The notes under the pieces were generated by a model. It was not told where the DNA came from, did no database searches, and saw nothing but the letters and a program-made list of their open reading frames with translations. 64,000 bases of DNA from Jiangella endophytica. GTDB lineage: Bacteria > Actinomycetota > Actinomycetes > Jiangellales > Jiangellaceae. The translations under genes were made by a program, and so were the position numbers. The first letter of the stretch is position 1; each line of letters starts with the position of its first letter. The stretch is from positions 372,001-436,000 of the forward strand of contig NZ_QVAI01000004.1 of assembly GCF_003427025.1 (NCBI RefSeq), written 5' to 3'. Of the stretch, positions 31,785-40,345 are shown piece after piece.

Positions 31785-33315
31785 CGCCCACGCGCCGGAG
31801 CGGCCGGCAGCCGTCGAACCACCCGGGGACGAGCCGCCGCGGCGCGGCCGCTTCAGCCTGCCGTCGGCGTACACGATCCTGTTCGCTCTCATCGTCCTCA
31901 CCGCGCTCGCGACGTGGATCATCCCGGCCGGGCAGTACGCGCTCTCGCCCGAGGGCACGCCGATCCCCGGCACGTACGAGGAGGTCGAGTCCAACCCCCA
32001 GCGGATCATCGTCGACTCCCTCGAGGCGCCGATCAACGGGCTGTACGGCATCGAGGACCCGGCCACCGGCAACGTCGACGTCTTCAACACCGGCACGCTG
32101 TTCGGCGCCATCGACGTAGCATTGTTCATCCTGGTCATCGGCGGGTTCATCGGCATCACCATGCAGACCGGCGCCATCCAGGCGGGCATCGCCGTGCTGG
32201 TGCGGAAACTGCACGGACGTGAGCGCTGGCTGATCCCGATCCTCATGATGATCTTCGCCGCGGGCGGCACCACCTTCGGGATGGCCGAGGAGAGCCTGGC
32301 GTTCTACCTGCTCATCACGACCGTCATGATCGCGGCCGGATACGACGCCCTCGTCGGTGCGACGGTGATCCTGCTGGGCGCCGGCATCGGCGTGCTCGGA
32401 TCGACGGTCAACCCGTTCGCCACGGGCATCGCCTCGGAGTTCGCCGACGTCCCGCTGACCGACGGCCTGTGGCTGCGACTGACCATCCTGGTCCTGTGTC
32501 TCGCGGCCGGCATCTGGTGGGTGCTGCGATACGCGACCCGGGTCCGCCGCGACCCGGACGCGTCCCTCGTCGCGGACCTGCGCGCCGCCAACCGTGAGCA
32601 CTTCGCCTCAGCCGTGCCCGCGGACGGCGACGGCGACGGCGCCCGGCTGACCGGCCGCCACCAGCTCATCCTGCTGGTCTTCGGCGCCGCGTTCGCCCTG
32701 ATGGTGTACGGCGTCGTGCCGTGGGACGACATCGGCATCGATCTGCCGACGCTCTGGTGGTGGTTTCCCGAGATGACCGCGTTGTTCCTGCTGTTCGCGA
32801 TCCTCATCGGACTCATCGGCGGCATGGGCGAGGGCCGGTTGACGACGGTGTTCGTCGACGGCGCGCGCGATCTGCTGGGCGTCGCCCTCATCATCGGCAT
32901 CGCCCGCGGCATCACCGTCGTCATGAACAACGGCCAGATCACCGACACCGTGCTGCACTGGGCCGAGAGCGCGCTCGGCGACGTCGGCGCGACCGCGTTC
33001 TCGATCGTGATGTACGCGCTGTTCCTGCCGCTGTCGTTCCTCATCCCGTCGTCGTCGGGCCTGGCCACCGTCGCGATGCCGATCATGGCGCCGCTCGCGG
33101 ACTTCGCCGGCGCCGACCGCAGCCTGGTCGTGACCGCCTACCAGAGCGCGTCCGGCCTGCTCAACCTGGTGACCCCGACATCGGCCGTGGTGATGGGCGG
33201 GCTGGCGATCGCCCGGGTGCCGTACGGACGGTACCTGCGGTTCGTCTGGCCGTTGCTGGCGATCCTGGCCGCGATCACCGTCGTCATGCTGGGGATCGGC
33301 GCCGTCACCGCGTGA
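31774..33315 (+). CDS. YfcC/ArcD-like basic amino-acid antiporter
   Basis: A 513-residue membrane protein with about 12 hydrophobic segments. FSLPSAYTILFALIVLTALATWIIPAG (read in parts) near the N-terminus, GGTTFGMAEESLAFY, LGSTVNPFATGIA and PSSSGLATVAMPIMAPLADFA match the YfcC family, whose members include ArcD-type arginine/ornithine antiporters. In this operon arginine import against ornithine export is the most economical role. ATG 31774 has GAGGAG 6 nt upstream; the start lies inside the NhaC gene's end. The 3' end overlaps by 11 bp the convergent DUF7144 gene. Confidence 0.85.
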   Translation: MSSDAHAPERPAAVEPPGDEPPRRGRFSLPSAYTILFALIVLTALATWIIPAGQYALSPEGTPIPGTYEEVESNPQRIIVDSLEAPINGLYGIEDPATGNVDVFNTGTLFGAIDVALFILVIGGFIGITMQTGAIQAGIAVLVRKLHGRERWLIPILMMIFAAGGTTFGMAEESLAFYLLITTVMIAAGYDALVGATVILLGAGIGVLGSTVNPFATGIASEFADVPLTDGLWLRLTILVLCLAAGIWWVLRYATRVRRDPDASLVADLRAANREHFASAVPADGDGDGARLTGRHQLILLVFGAAFALMVYGVVPWDDIGIDLPTLWWWFPEMTALFLLFAILIGLIGGMGEGRLTTVFVDGARDLLGVALIIGIARGITVVMNNGQITDTVLHWAESALGDVGATAFSIVMYALFLPLSFLIPSSSGLATVAMPIMAPLADFAGADRSLVVTAYQSASGLLNLVTPTSAVVMGGLAIARVPYGRYLRFVWPLLAILAAITVVMLGIGAVTA

Positions 33316-33715
33316 GGATGCCGGAGCGGACGATGGACCACATCGAGAACACGCACAGCACGATGACCACCAGCGACCAGACCGGGTAGTACGGCAGGAA
33401 GAGGAAGTTCGCGATCGCCGACAGGCCTGCCAGCGCCATGGCGACACCCGCCGCGACCCGGCTGCCGCCGAACAGCGCGAAGCCCGCGATCATGAGCAGG
33501 ATCGCCATGACCAGGTGGATCCAGGCCCACGCCCCGACGCTGATGTCGTACGCGTACGCGGGCACATCGGCGTAGAAGTTCTCGTCGATGAGGGCGGTCA
33601 GGCCCTCGAGCGCCTGGAAGCCGCCGAGCAGGATCATCATCGTCCCGGCGAGGAAGACCCCGGCCTCGGCCCACGAGTCGGTCCGGGACATCTGCGTGTC
33701 GAACGTGCCGGCCAT
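33305..33715 (-). CDS. DUF7144-type four-helix membrane protein
   Basis: A 136-residue integral membrane protein with four hydrophobic segments: FLAGTMMILLGGFQALEGL, WIHLVMAILLMIAGFALFG, a short VAMALAGLSAIANFLFLPY and LVVIVLCVFSMWSIV. Motifs LEGL, FYADVP and W-x-H match the DUF7144 pattern as I recall it; function unknown. ATG 33715 has GGGAGGGG just upstream. It is convergent with and overlaps the YfcC-type gene by 11 bp. Such small proteins often sit with universal-stress, polyphosphate or SHOCT genes in actinomycetes, consistent with this island. Confidence 0.8.
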   Translation of the reverse strand: MAGTFDTQMSRTDSWAEAGVFLAGTMMILLGGFQALEGLTALIDENFYADVPAYAYDISVGAWAWIHLVMAILLMIAGFALFGGSRVAAGVAMALAGLSAIANFLFLPYYPVWSLVVIVLCVFSMWSIVRSGILTR

Positions 33716-33770
33716 GGCCCCTCCCCGTGTCGGTCGGAGTCATGGTCGTCCCGCGCGGACGGCCGCCGCC

Positions 33771-33802
33771 TCACCCGGCCGGGGTGAACCGCGGTCTAGC
33801 GT
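33771..33802. promoter_or_regulatory. CACCC/GGGTG dyad and leaderless -10 candidate
   Basis: TCACCC at 33771-33776 and GGGTGA at 33782-33787 are inverted around GGCCG; TAGCGT at 33797-33802 is a TANNNT box 7 nt before GTG 33810, which has no ribosome-binding site. The 94-bp spacer is shared with the divergent DUF7144 gene. A leaderless promoter for the AlkZ-like gene and an operator overlapping its core region are inferred from spacing only. Confidence 0.4.
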
Positions 33803-33809
33803 GGGCACG

Positions 33810-34895
33810 GTGACCATCCACGAGCTGACCCGTGCGGACGCCAGGCGCATCGCCGTTCGCGCGCAGCTGCTCGACGCGCACCGGCCGGACGACCTGGCCG
33901 AGGTGGTGCGGGGGCTGACGCTGCTCGTCTACGACCCGACGGCCGCCGTGGCACCCGCGGCGGACCTCGTCGTGTGGAGCCGGCTGGGGTCGGAGTACGA
34001 CCCGTCGTCGCTGGCCACGGCGCTGGCCGAGCAGAAGCTGGTCGAGCTGCGCGGTGTGATCCGCCCCATCGAGGACGTCGCTCTCCATCGCGCCGAGATG
34101 GCCGCCTGGGACGAGCCGGCGCCCGGCGAGCCGGCCTGGCGCGACCGCCTGCGCGAGTGGGTCCACGACAACGACGGGTTCCGGCTCGACCTCCTCGAGC
34201 GGTTGCGCGCCGACGGGCCACTGCGCTCGCGCGACCTCCCGGACACGTCCGTGCGGCCGTGGCGCTCGACCGGCTGGACCAACAGCCGCAACGTGCGTCA
34301 GATGCTGGAGCTCCTGGTGCAGCGCGGCGAGGTGGCCCTGCACGGCCGCGAGAACGGCGACCCGCTCTGGGACCTCGCCGCACGCGTGTACCCCGACGAC
34401 GTCGTACCCGTCGCCGAGGCGGTGCGCCTCCGCGACGAGCGCCGGCTGCGCTCGCTCGGGCTGGTCCGGCCGGGGGTGCTGGAGTCCCCGGCCGGACCGG
34501 TCGGCGAGCCCGCGGTCGTCGACGGCGTCCGCGGATCCTGGCGGGTCGACCCCGCCCAGCTCGGCCGCCCGTTCGACGGACGGGCCGCGCTGCTGTCGCC
34601 GTTCGACCGCCTCGTCCACGACCGCAAGCGCATGGCCGAGCTGTTCGAGTTCGACTACCAGCTGGAGATGTTCAAGCCCGCGGCCCAGCGGCGGTGGGGC
34701 TACTTCGCGCTGCCGGTGCTCTACGGCGACCGCCTGGTCGGCAAGGTCGACGCGACGGCGGACCGCCGGGCGGGAGTGCTGCGGGTCGACGCCGTCCACG
34801 AGGACGCCGCCTTCACCCCCGCGATGGCCGAGGCGGTCGATCGTGAGATCGACGACCTCGCCACCTGGCTCCGGCTGGTCCTGGTCCGCCGCTGA
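33810..34895 (+). CDS. AlkZ/YcaQ-like winged-helix DNA glycosylase family protein
   Basis: A 361-residue protein. LTRADARRIAVRAQLLD at the start, FDGRAALLSPFDRLVHDRKR and the late PAAQRRWGYFALPVLYGDRLVGK segment are characteristic of the winged-helix HTH_42/AlkZ family, which includes glycosylases that unhook DNA crosslinks. Active YcaQ/AlkZ enzymes carry a Q-x-D or Q-x-Q motif; the corresponding segment here reads LLVYDPT (V40, D42), so the first glutamine appears to be missing and activity is doubtful. GTG 33810 was chosen for the TAGCGT box 7 nt upstream. Monocistronic; convergent with the gene at 35101. Confidence 0.75.
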   Translation: MTIHELTRADARRIAVRAQLLDAHRPDDLAEVVRGLTLLVYDPTAAVAPAADLVVWSRLGSEYDPSSLATALAEQKLVELRGVIRPIEDVALHRAEMAAWDEPAPGEPAWRDRLREWVHDNDGFRLDLLERLRADGPLRSRDLPDTSVRPWRSTGWTNSRNVRQMLELLVQRGEVALHGRENGDPLWDLAARVYPDDVVPVAEAVRLRDERRLRSLGLVRPGVLESPAGPVGEPAVVDGVRGSWRVDPAQLGRPFDGRAALLSPFDRLVHDRKRMAELFEFDYQLEMFKPAAQRRWGYFALPVLYGDRLVGKVDATADRRAGVLRVDAVHEDAAFTPAMAEAVDREIDDLATWLRLVLVRR

Positions 34896-34956
34896 CGTAT
34901 CGCCACCTGTACGAAGCAGTGATCACACACCGATCCTCACCCTCGGGAGGCGGACC

Positions 34957-35083
34957 CCGCACTGGTGATCTCGAGTGCGGCGCGGTGAGCGCGCCGGGTC
35001 GGTCCTGCTGCTCGTCCTCGTCGATCCCTGACGGTGGTGGTTGGCGGTTTGCTGGCGCCCTGGGCCCAGTAGACCGCCAACCA
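34957..35083. terminator. Two hairpins between convergent genes, probable bidirectional terminator
   Basis: CCGCACT (34957-34963) pairs with AGTGCGG (34974-34980) around a 10-nt loop. TGGTTGGCGGT (35038-35048) pairs perfectly with ACCGCCAACCA (35073-35083) around 24 nt, whose centre contains the palindrome CTGGGCCCAG. There is no T-run, as usual in GC-rich actinomycetes. The 205-bp spacer lies between stops at 34895 (plus) and 35101 (minus). Confidence 0.6.
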
Positions 35084-35100
35084 ACGATCTCGCTCGGCCG

Positions 35101-37143
35101 TCACGAGACCCAGTAGGAGTACAGGTCGGCGTTGACCAGGTGGAAGCGGAACCGCACCTGCTGCCCGGCGAGTGTCGCGAGCTTCGCGCGCCCTCGCCAC
35201 TTCACCGACGCGTCCAGCCGGTCGCCCATGATCGGGATCAGGTCCGCGCCCGTGAATCCGGGGATCGGCGCGCCGTCGGCCGTCAGCACCTCGACCACGA
35301 GGCTGCCCTCCTCGTGCACGGCGGCGTTGACGTGCAGGTCCGATCCGTCGAAGACGACCGGCTTCGTGGTGATCTCGCCGGCGTCGCCGAGGCCGGGCAG
35401 CGACGCGTTCGACATCGACGCGAAGCCGTCGCGGCGCCAGGTCGCCAGGCCCACCTGCCCGAAGTGCTGCTCGCGGTTCGGGTCGTCGGAGTCGGCGCCA
35501 CCGTGGCCGTTCTGGAATCCGGCGTAGTACATCGAGATCGTCGAGTCGTCGACGAGGATGTTCGCGGCCGTGTAGAGGGCGCCGTCGTCCCACGCGCCAC
35601 CCCGCCCGGGTTCCAGGATCGGGTCGCGCACCGGCCGTTCCCAGCGCAGCAGGTCACGCGACGTCGCCAGCTGCGGCAGCACCGGCCCGTCGGCCGCCGT
35701 CGCGTACTCGCCGGAGGTGTAGTCGGTGGTGAGGAAGACCCACGGGACGCCGATGTAGGTGCTCTCGTACGGCAGCACCGGCATGCCGTAGATCTGGCCC
35801 TCGAGTCCGCCGATCGCCTCGGCCGCGCCGTCGTCGGCGGAGTCGCCCATGACGGCCAGTTGCGGTGTCGTCCAGTTCTCCAGGTCCGGGCTGGTCGAGA
35901 CGAAGGCCGCCCGCTCGTAGATGCCCGGCGTGCGTGAGGTGAACATGCGCTTCTTGATGGTGGCGATGTAGAGCCGTGACTTCGGGTCCCACGCGGTCTG
36001 CACGACGTCGCCGTCGTTGAGCAGGTGCTCCGCCCGCAGCGGCGTCCAGTCGTACCCGTTGGGCGACTTCCAGCCGTAGTAGCCGTTGCCGCCCGGCACG
36101 CCCGGCGCCGGCTGGGTCTTCATGAGGAAGTAGCGGCGGTCGGCGGGCGCGTCGGGGTTGTACACGACATGCGCGCCGCTGCCGGCCATGACGATGTTCG
36201 TCTGCGACGCCGGGATGTCGCCGTAGCCCACGCCGGACACCGTGGAGCGGCCGACCGGCTTGTCCCAGGTGACGCCGTCGGTGCTCTCGGCATAGCAGAG
36301 GTGGTAGTTCGGCGCCTGGTCGTTGTAGCACGTGTACCACATGCGGTAGAGGCCGTCGATCACGTAGACCGAGCCGTAGGTGTAGCTGCTGTCCTCCCAC
36401 GGCCGGTCCGGCCGCAGCACCGGCCGCTCCCTCTTCTCGCCCGGGTGCACGACGCGCTCGACGTCGTGAGCAGACTCGATGCGGTAGTCGTCGAGGAACA
36501 GCTCGCGCTCGGTGCCCAGGTGGGGGTCGTACGACGGCGGCGCCGCGGTCAGGACGGCCTCGTCCCAGTACGAGACGCCGGCCGCGGCCTGCGAGCCGTA
36601 GATGTGCGCCGTCACGTGCGCGGTGGTCGGCGGGGCCACGCCGGTGACGGTGACCTCCTGCCACTCGGTGCTGAACACCGGCTCGACGTGGGTCTCGCCG
36701 ACGCGGTTGCGGTCGAAGTCCCAGAACTCCAGGTACAGCCAGGCCGGCGAGCCGCTGCGACCCTTCAGGTTGGCGGTCAGCGTGTACTCGTCGCCGGCGG
36801 TGGCGACGATCCGCTCGCTGCGCACCGACACCGACGTGCCGGCCGCGTCGTTGATCTCCAACGACCCGAGCCCGGCCGTGCGGTAGGCGCCGAGGTTGAC
36901 GATGTTCGCGCCGTCGGCGTTGCCCTCGACGCCCCAGCCGATCGGGTGGCCGCTGCGGGTGCCGGCGTCGAAGGCGCCGTTCTGCAGCAGCAGGCCGGGG
37001 GTGCCGACGACGGGCTGCGGCAGCGGCTGCGCGGCCACCAGCAGGGTGGACGACAGTGCGACGGCGGCGATGACGGCGCCGGCGGTCACGGCCGTGCGCA
37101 GGACGCGGCGGCGCAGCGTGCGGACAGGGGCCGGGTGAGGCAT
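35101..37143 (-). CDS. Secreted GH43/GH32-like five-bladed propeller protein with CBM-like domain
   Basis: A 680-residue exported protein: basic start (RTLRRRVLRTAV) and one hydrophobic signal segment to about residue 40. Residues about 50-200 look like a carbohydrate-binding CBM4_9-type sandwich (NGAFDAGTRSGHPIGWGVEG). From about 205 a propeller of the GH32/43/68 superfamily type begins with LFLDDYRIESAHDVERVVHP, followed by YGSVYVIDGLYRMWYT and YAESTDGVTWDKP. Catalytic acids were not assigned. ATG 37143 has GGAG about 6 nt upstream. It diverges from the sialidase-like gene at 37335 over a 191-bp regulated spacer, so the pair is probably coexpressed for extracellular glycan attack. Confidence 0.75.
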   Translation of the reverse strand: MPHPAPVRTLRRRVLRTAVTAGAVIAAVALSSTLLVAAQPLPQPVVGTPGLLLQNGAFDAGTRSGHPIGWGVEGNADGANIVNLGAYRTAGLGSLEINDAAGTSVSVRSERIVATAGDEYTLTANLKGRSGSPAWLYLEFWDFDRNRVGETHVEPVFSTEWQEVTVTGVAPPTTAHVTAHIYGSQAAAGVSYWDEAVLTAAPPSYDPHLGTERELFLDDYRIESAHDVERVVHPGEKRERPVLRPDRPWEDSSYTYGSVYVIDGLYRMWYTCYNDQAPNYHLCYAESTDGVTWDKPVGRSTVSGVGYGDIPASQTNIVMAGSGAHVVYNPDAPADRRYFLMKTQPAPGVPGGNGYYGWKSPNGYDWTPLRAEHLLNDGDVVQTAWDPKSRLYIATIKKRMFTSRTPGIYERAAFVSTSPDLENWTTPQLAVMGDSADDGAAEAIGGLEGQIYGMPVLPYESTYIGVPWVFLTTDYTSGEYATAADGPVLPQLATSRDLLRWERPVRDPILEPGRGGAWDDGALYTAANILVDDSTISMYYAGFQNGHGGADSDDPNREQHFGQVGLATWRRDGFASMSNASLPGLGDAGEITTKPVVFDGSDLHVNAAVHEEGSLVVEVLTADGAPIPGFTGADLIPIMGDRLDASVKWRGRAKLATLAGQQVRFRFHLVNADLYSYWVS

Positions 37144-37215
37144 GACGACTCCGATGCTCCGGGGGACGGGGACGACATTCCGTGGTTCGGCAGCGAACAC
37201 GGGCCGATGTTCCAT

Positions 37216-37275
37216 GTCAAGACACACACGGTGACGACTGTGGTCTTGACCGCCGATACCGGACGGCTCTACCGT
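37216..37275 (+). promoter_or_regulatory. Promoter with dyad overlapping the -35, upstream of the sialidase-like gene
   Basis: GTCAAGAC (37216-37223) and GTCTTGAC (37243-37250) form a perfect 8-bp inverted repeat. The right arm overlaps TTGACC (37246-37251), which is followed after 18 nt by TACCGT (37270-37275), a good actinobacterial -35/-10 pair. The start codon is 60 bp downstream. A repressor bound at the dyad would block the promoter. The divergent gene at 37143 may share it. Confidence 0.5.
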
Positions 37276-37334
37276 CGCCGCGCATAGGTATGGAACCGCG
37301 TTTCACTCAGTTGCCGAGTGTTGGGAGTTCCCTC

Positions 37335-39587
37335 ATGCCCCCTCGTCCACGACCTCACCTGTCCGGCATCGTCGGAGGCCTGGTCGGCTTCGGCGCGGCC
37401 GTCGCCCTGCTCGGGGCCGGCCTGGGCGGGCCCGAGCGCGTCGACCCCGCGGCCGACACGCCCGCAGGCGCGATCAACCCGCTGCCCGCGGGCGACGGCC
37501 CGCCCGCCGACGCGTCGGTCACCGGCGTCGGCCCGGAGTGGAACGTGCTGAACTGGGGTCCGGGGCCGCGCGCCGCCGTGCCCGCCTCGTTCGGCTACGA
37601 CACCGTGGTCGACGGGCGCACGAAGCAGAAGATCTTCGTGTCGTCGCAGGCCAACGACGACGTCGCGGGTGCGGACTCGATCGTCAACATGTCGCTGTCC
37701 GAGGACTCCGGGCTGTCGTTCCTCACCACCGAGCGCGACTACCCGACGACGGCGCTGAACATGACCCGCCTGCCCGACGGCTCGCTGTTCGCCGTCGACT
37801 TCATCCCGGAGTGGGCCGACAGCACCCAGACGTCGGTGAACCTGCTGTCCTGGCGGTCCACGGACGGCGGGCAGACCTGGGAACGGATCAAGGGCCGGTT
37901 CACGCCGCCCGCCGGCGAGCAGTTCGCCGGCACCAACCGCGGCCTGCGCGTCCACCGGGTCCCGCGGGTCCTCGACGACGGCGCCATCGTCGTCCCCGTC
38001 TACACCACCTACCGCTCGGCGCCGCGCCGGATCAGCGCGTTCCTCCAGTCCACCGACGGCGGCCACACCTGGACACAGCGCTCCGTCGTGCCGTCGAGCA
38101 TCGGCACCAACGAGGTCGGCTGGGGGCACACGAAGGACGGCCGGCTGATCGCCGTCATGCGCACGGAGGGCGAGACGCCGGCCCGCCTGCGGGTCAGCTG
38201 GTCCAGCGACGACGGCCACACGTGGTCCCCGTCGCAGCCGCTGCTCGACCCCGGCGGCCAGCAGGTCGTCGGCATCTACCCCGACGTCGTGCTGCAGCCC
38301 AACGGCATCATGCTGATGAGCACGGGCCGGCCGGACAACCGCGTCTACATCGACTACGACGGCACCGGCGAGACCTGGGACGAGGTCCGTGACGTCTTCA
38401 CCCTGTACCCGTCGGACACCGGCAACGGCCGCTACGACGGCTCCAGCGGCAACCAGTCGATGACCGGCGTCGGGGCCAGCCGGACGCTGTTCTTCGGCGA
38501 CCGGTGCCACGTCTGGGGCTGCAAGGCCTACAACGAGCAGTACGGCGTGGTCGCGGTGCTGCTGAACGCCGTGACCGACGGCGTCGGCAAGATCGACGTC
38601 GCGTCGCAGCTGGCCGGGGGCGTGGCAGCGGTGACGGGCGACTTCGCGCCGGCCGATGCGCGCTTCCCCGAGCAGCGTCCCGAGGGTGCGTTCGACGGCA
38701 GCTCGCGGCCGAACTCCGCCGCCGTGCTGTCAGGCTCCGGCACCCCGGCGATGACGCTGAAGCTGGACCGGCCGTACTCGATCGACCGCATCGGCCTGAT
38801 GCTCGGTGACGGCCAGCCGCTCGATGCCAACATCCAGCTCTCGCTCGACGGCCGCCGCTGGGGCAAGCCGGTGGTGCGCACGGCCGGCACCCGCGACCAT
38901 TCGATGCGCTACACGGACTTCCCGGCGCAGCGAGCCCAGTACGTGCGGGTCACGACGCCGGCCGGCACCACCACGCCGATCACCGAGCTGGAGGTCTACG
39001 CCGCCGACGTGCAGACCTTCGAGAACGACCCGATCTACGGCATCCCGCGCGGCTTCGTCGACGCGAAGAACGCCACCGTCAACGACCAGGAGGTCGAGGG
39101 CTGGAACAGCAGCTCGTCGCTGCGGCTGTTCGACAAGTTCCTCGACGACAACGCGACGGCCACTAGGCCGGCGCCGCCCGTCGACCACCAGCGGGCGACG
39201 TTCGCGTGGAGCACCAACGACTTCCGCGGCCCCTTCACGTTCTCGGCCGAGGGGCGCTCCGGCGACGACGCCGTCACCCCGTGGCGGTTCCGGCTGGTGC
39301 CCGGGGCGAACGCGACGACGCCGCCGGCGGTGGAGGTCTCCGACGGTTCGACCTGGACGTCGCTGGGCTCGCTCTCCGCCGTCGTGCCGGTCAACACCTG
39401 GGTGCCGATCACCGTCGACACCACGACGTCCGAGGCGACGGTGACGATCGGCGCGCAGGAGTTCACCACGGGGGTCTCGGCGGAACCGGCCGACCAGCTC
39501 GCGGGACTGACCTTCACCACCGGCGACCCGATCGCCTACGGCATGTCGTTCTTCATCGACGACCTGAGTATCGGGGGCGTCTCGTAG
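37335..39587 (+). CDS. Secreted BNR/sialidase-like protein with F5/8C-type domain
   Basis: A 750-residue exported protein with a signal segment (VGGLVGFGAAVALLGAGLGG). The propeller (about 60-400) shows several Asp-boxes: WRSTDGGQTW, LQSTDGGHTW and WSSDDGHTW, characteristic of exo-sialidases and related BNR hydrolases. Residues about 440-570 resemble an F5/8 type C carbohydrate-binding sandwich (LDRPYSIDRIGLML, YVRVTTPAGTTTPITELEVY in parts). The last 150 residues are concanavalin-like. The complete arginine triad of sialidases was not verified. ATG 37335 has GGGAG 8 nt upstream. It ends 13 bp before the convergent YedK gene. Confidence 0.8.
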   Translation: MPPRPRPHLSGIVGGLVGFGAAVALLGAGLGGPERVDPAADTPAGAINPLPAGDGPPADASVTGVGPEWNVLNWGPGPRAAVPASFGYDTVVDGRTKQKIFVSSQANDDVAGADSIVNMSLSEDSGLSFLTTERDYPTTALNMTRLPDGSLFAVDFIPEWADSTQTSVNLLSWRSTDGGQTWERIKGRFTPPAGEQFAGTNRGLRVHRVPRVLDDGAIVVPVYTTYRSAPRRISAFLQSTDGGHTWTQRSVVPSSIGTNEVGWGHTKDGRLIAVMRTEGETPARLRVSWSSDDGHTWSPSQPLLDPGGQQVVGIYPDVVLQPNGIMLMSTGRPDNRVYIDYDGTGETWDEVRDVFTLYPSDTGNGRYDGSSGNQSMTGVGASRTLFFGDRCHVWGCKAYNEQYGVVAVLLNAVTDGVGKIDVASQLAGGVAAVTGDFAPADARFPEQRPEGAFDGSSRPNSAAVLSGSGTPAMTLKLDRPYSIDRIGLMLGDGQPLDANIQLSLDGRRWGKPVVRTAGTRDHSMRYTDFPAQRAQYVRVTTPAGTTTPITELEVYAADVQTFENDPIYGIPRGFVDAKNATVNDQEVEGWNSSSSLRLFDKFLDDNATATRPAPPVDHQRATFAWSTNDFRGPFTFSAEGRSGDDAVTPWRFRLVPGANATTPPAVEVSDGSTWTSLGSLSAVVPVNTWVPITVDTTTSEATVTIGAQEFTTGVSAEPADQLAGLTFTTGDPIAYGMSFFIDDLSIGGVS

Positions 39588-39600
39588 GTACGGACTCCGG

Positions 39601-40341
39601 TCAGCCGCCCAGCGGGAGCTGGGCGGCTGCCGCCTCGTCGACCAGGCCGGCGTGGTTGTTGCGCACGTTCCCGACGTCGGGCCCGACCGGCCGCGCCGCC
39701 AGCGCGGTCCCCACCCGGCCCGCCGCCGAGCGGGCGAGGTCCAGCAGTGCGCCGGTGTCCTCGTTGCTCCGGTCCAGCCAGTCCGGGATCTCCTCCGCCG
39801 TCAGCAGCACCGGCATCCGGTCATGGATGTGCGCCAGCCCCGGCACCGGCGCCGTCGTGAGGACGCTGGCCGAGAGCACCCAGCGGTGCGGGTCGTCGGC
39901 CGGCGCCGACGGGTCCCGCCACCACTCGAACACGCCGGCCATCGCCAGCAGGCCGCCGGCCGGATGGATGAAGTAGGGGCGCTTCGTCCGTCCGGCCCCC
40001 CGCTGCCACTCGTAGTAGCCGCGGGCCGGCAGGACGCACCGGCGCCGGGCGACGGGACCGCGGAAGGCGGGTTTGTCGGCGACGGTCTCGATGCGGGCGT
40101 TGATCATCGTGGCGGCGGTGCCGGAGTTCTTGGCCCAGGACGGGATCAGGCCCCACCGCGCCGCATGCAGCTGCCGGGTCCGCTCGGGCGGCTCGTCGGT
40201 GCGTTCCAGCACGACGGGGACGCGGTCGGTGGGCGCGACGTTGTACGACGGCATCAGCTCCGCGACCGTGCCCGCGGCGATGGCGTCGAACTCGGCCGCG
40301 AGGTCGTCGATCGACGTGTCAGCGACGTAGCGTCCGCACAT
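39601..40341 (-). CDS. SOS response-associated peptidase (YedK/HMCES)
   Basis: A 246-residue SRAP-domain protein. The mature N-terminal cysteine is C2 (MCGRY), which forms a thiazolidine crosslink with abasic sites in single-stranded DNA. Other conserved residues are N81-R83-E85 in NARIE, E111 in ARGYYEW and H173 in HDRMPVLL. Length is normal. It starts 4 nt after the GH3 stop, so it lies at the end of the LacI-GH3 operon, an unexpected place for a DNA-repair gene; a separate internal promoter cannot be excluded. Confidence 0.93.
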   Translation of the reverse strand: MCGRYVADTSIDDLAAEFDAIAAGTVAELMPSYNVAPTDRVPVVLERTDEPPERTRQLHAARWGLIPSWAKNSGTAATMINARIETVADKPAFRGPVARRRCVLPARGYYEWQRGAGRTKRPYFIHPAGGLLAMAGVFEWWRDPSAPADDPHRWVLSASVLTTAPVPGLAHIHDRMPVLLTAEEIPDWLDRSNEDTGALLDLARSAAGRVGTALAARPVGPDVGNVRNNHAGLVDEAAAAQLPLGG

Positions 40342-40345
40342 CCGG

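Noticed and set aside
28596-32273. Very long minus-strand open frame (over 1200 codons) opposite the arc and transporter genes
   Set aside because: Low-complexity Arg/Gly/Asp/His translation typical of the antisense of GC-rich coding DNA; opposite strand encodes clear arcA, NhaC and YfcC proteins.
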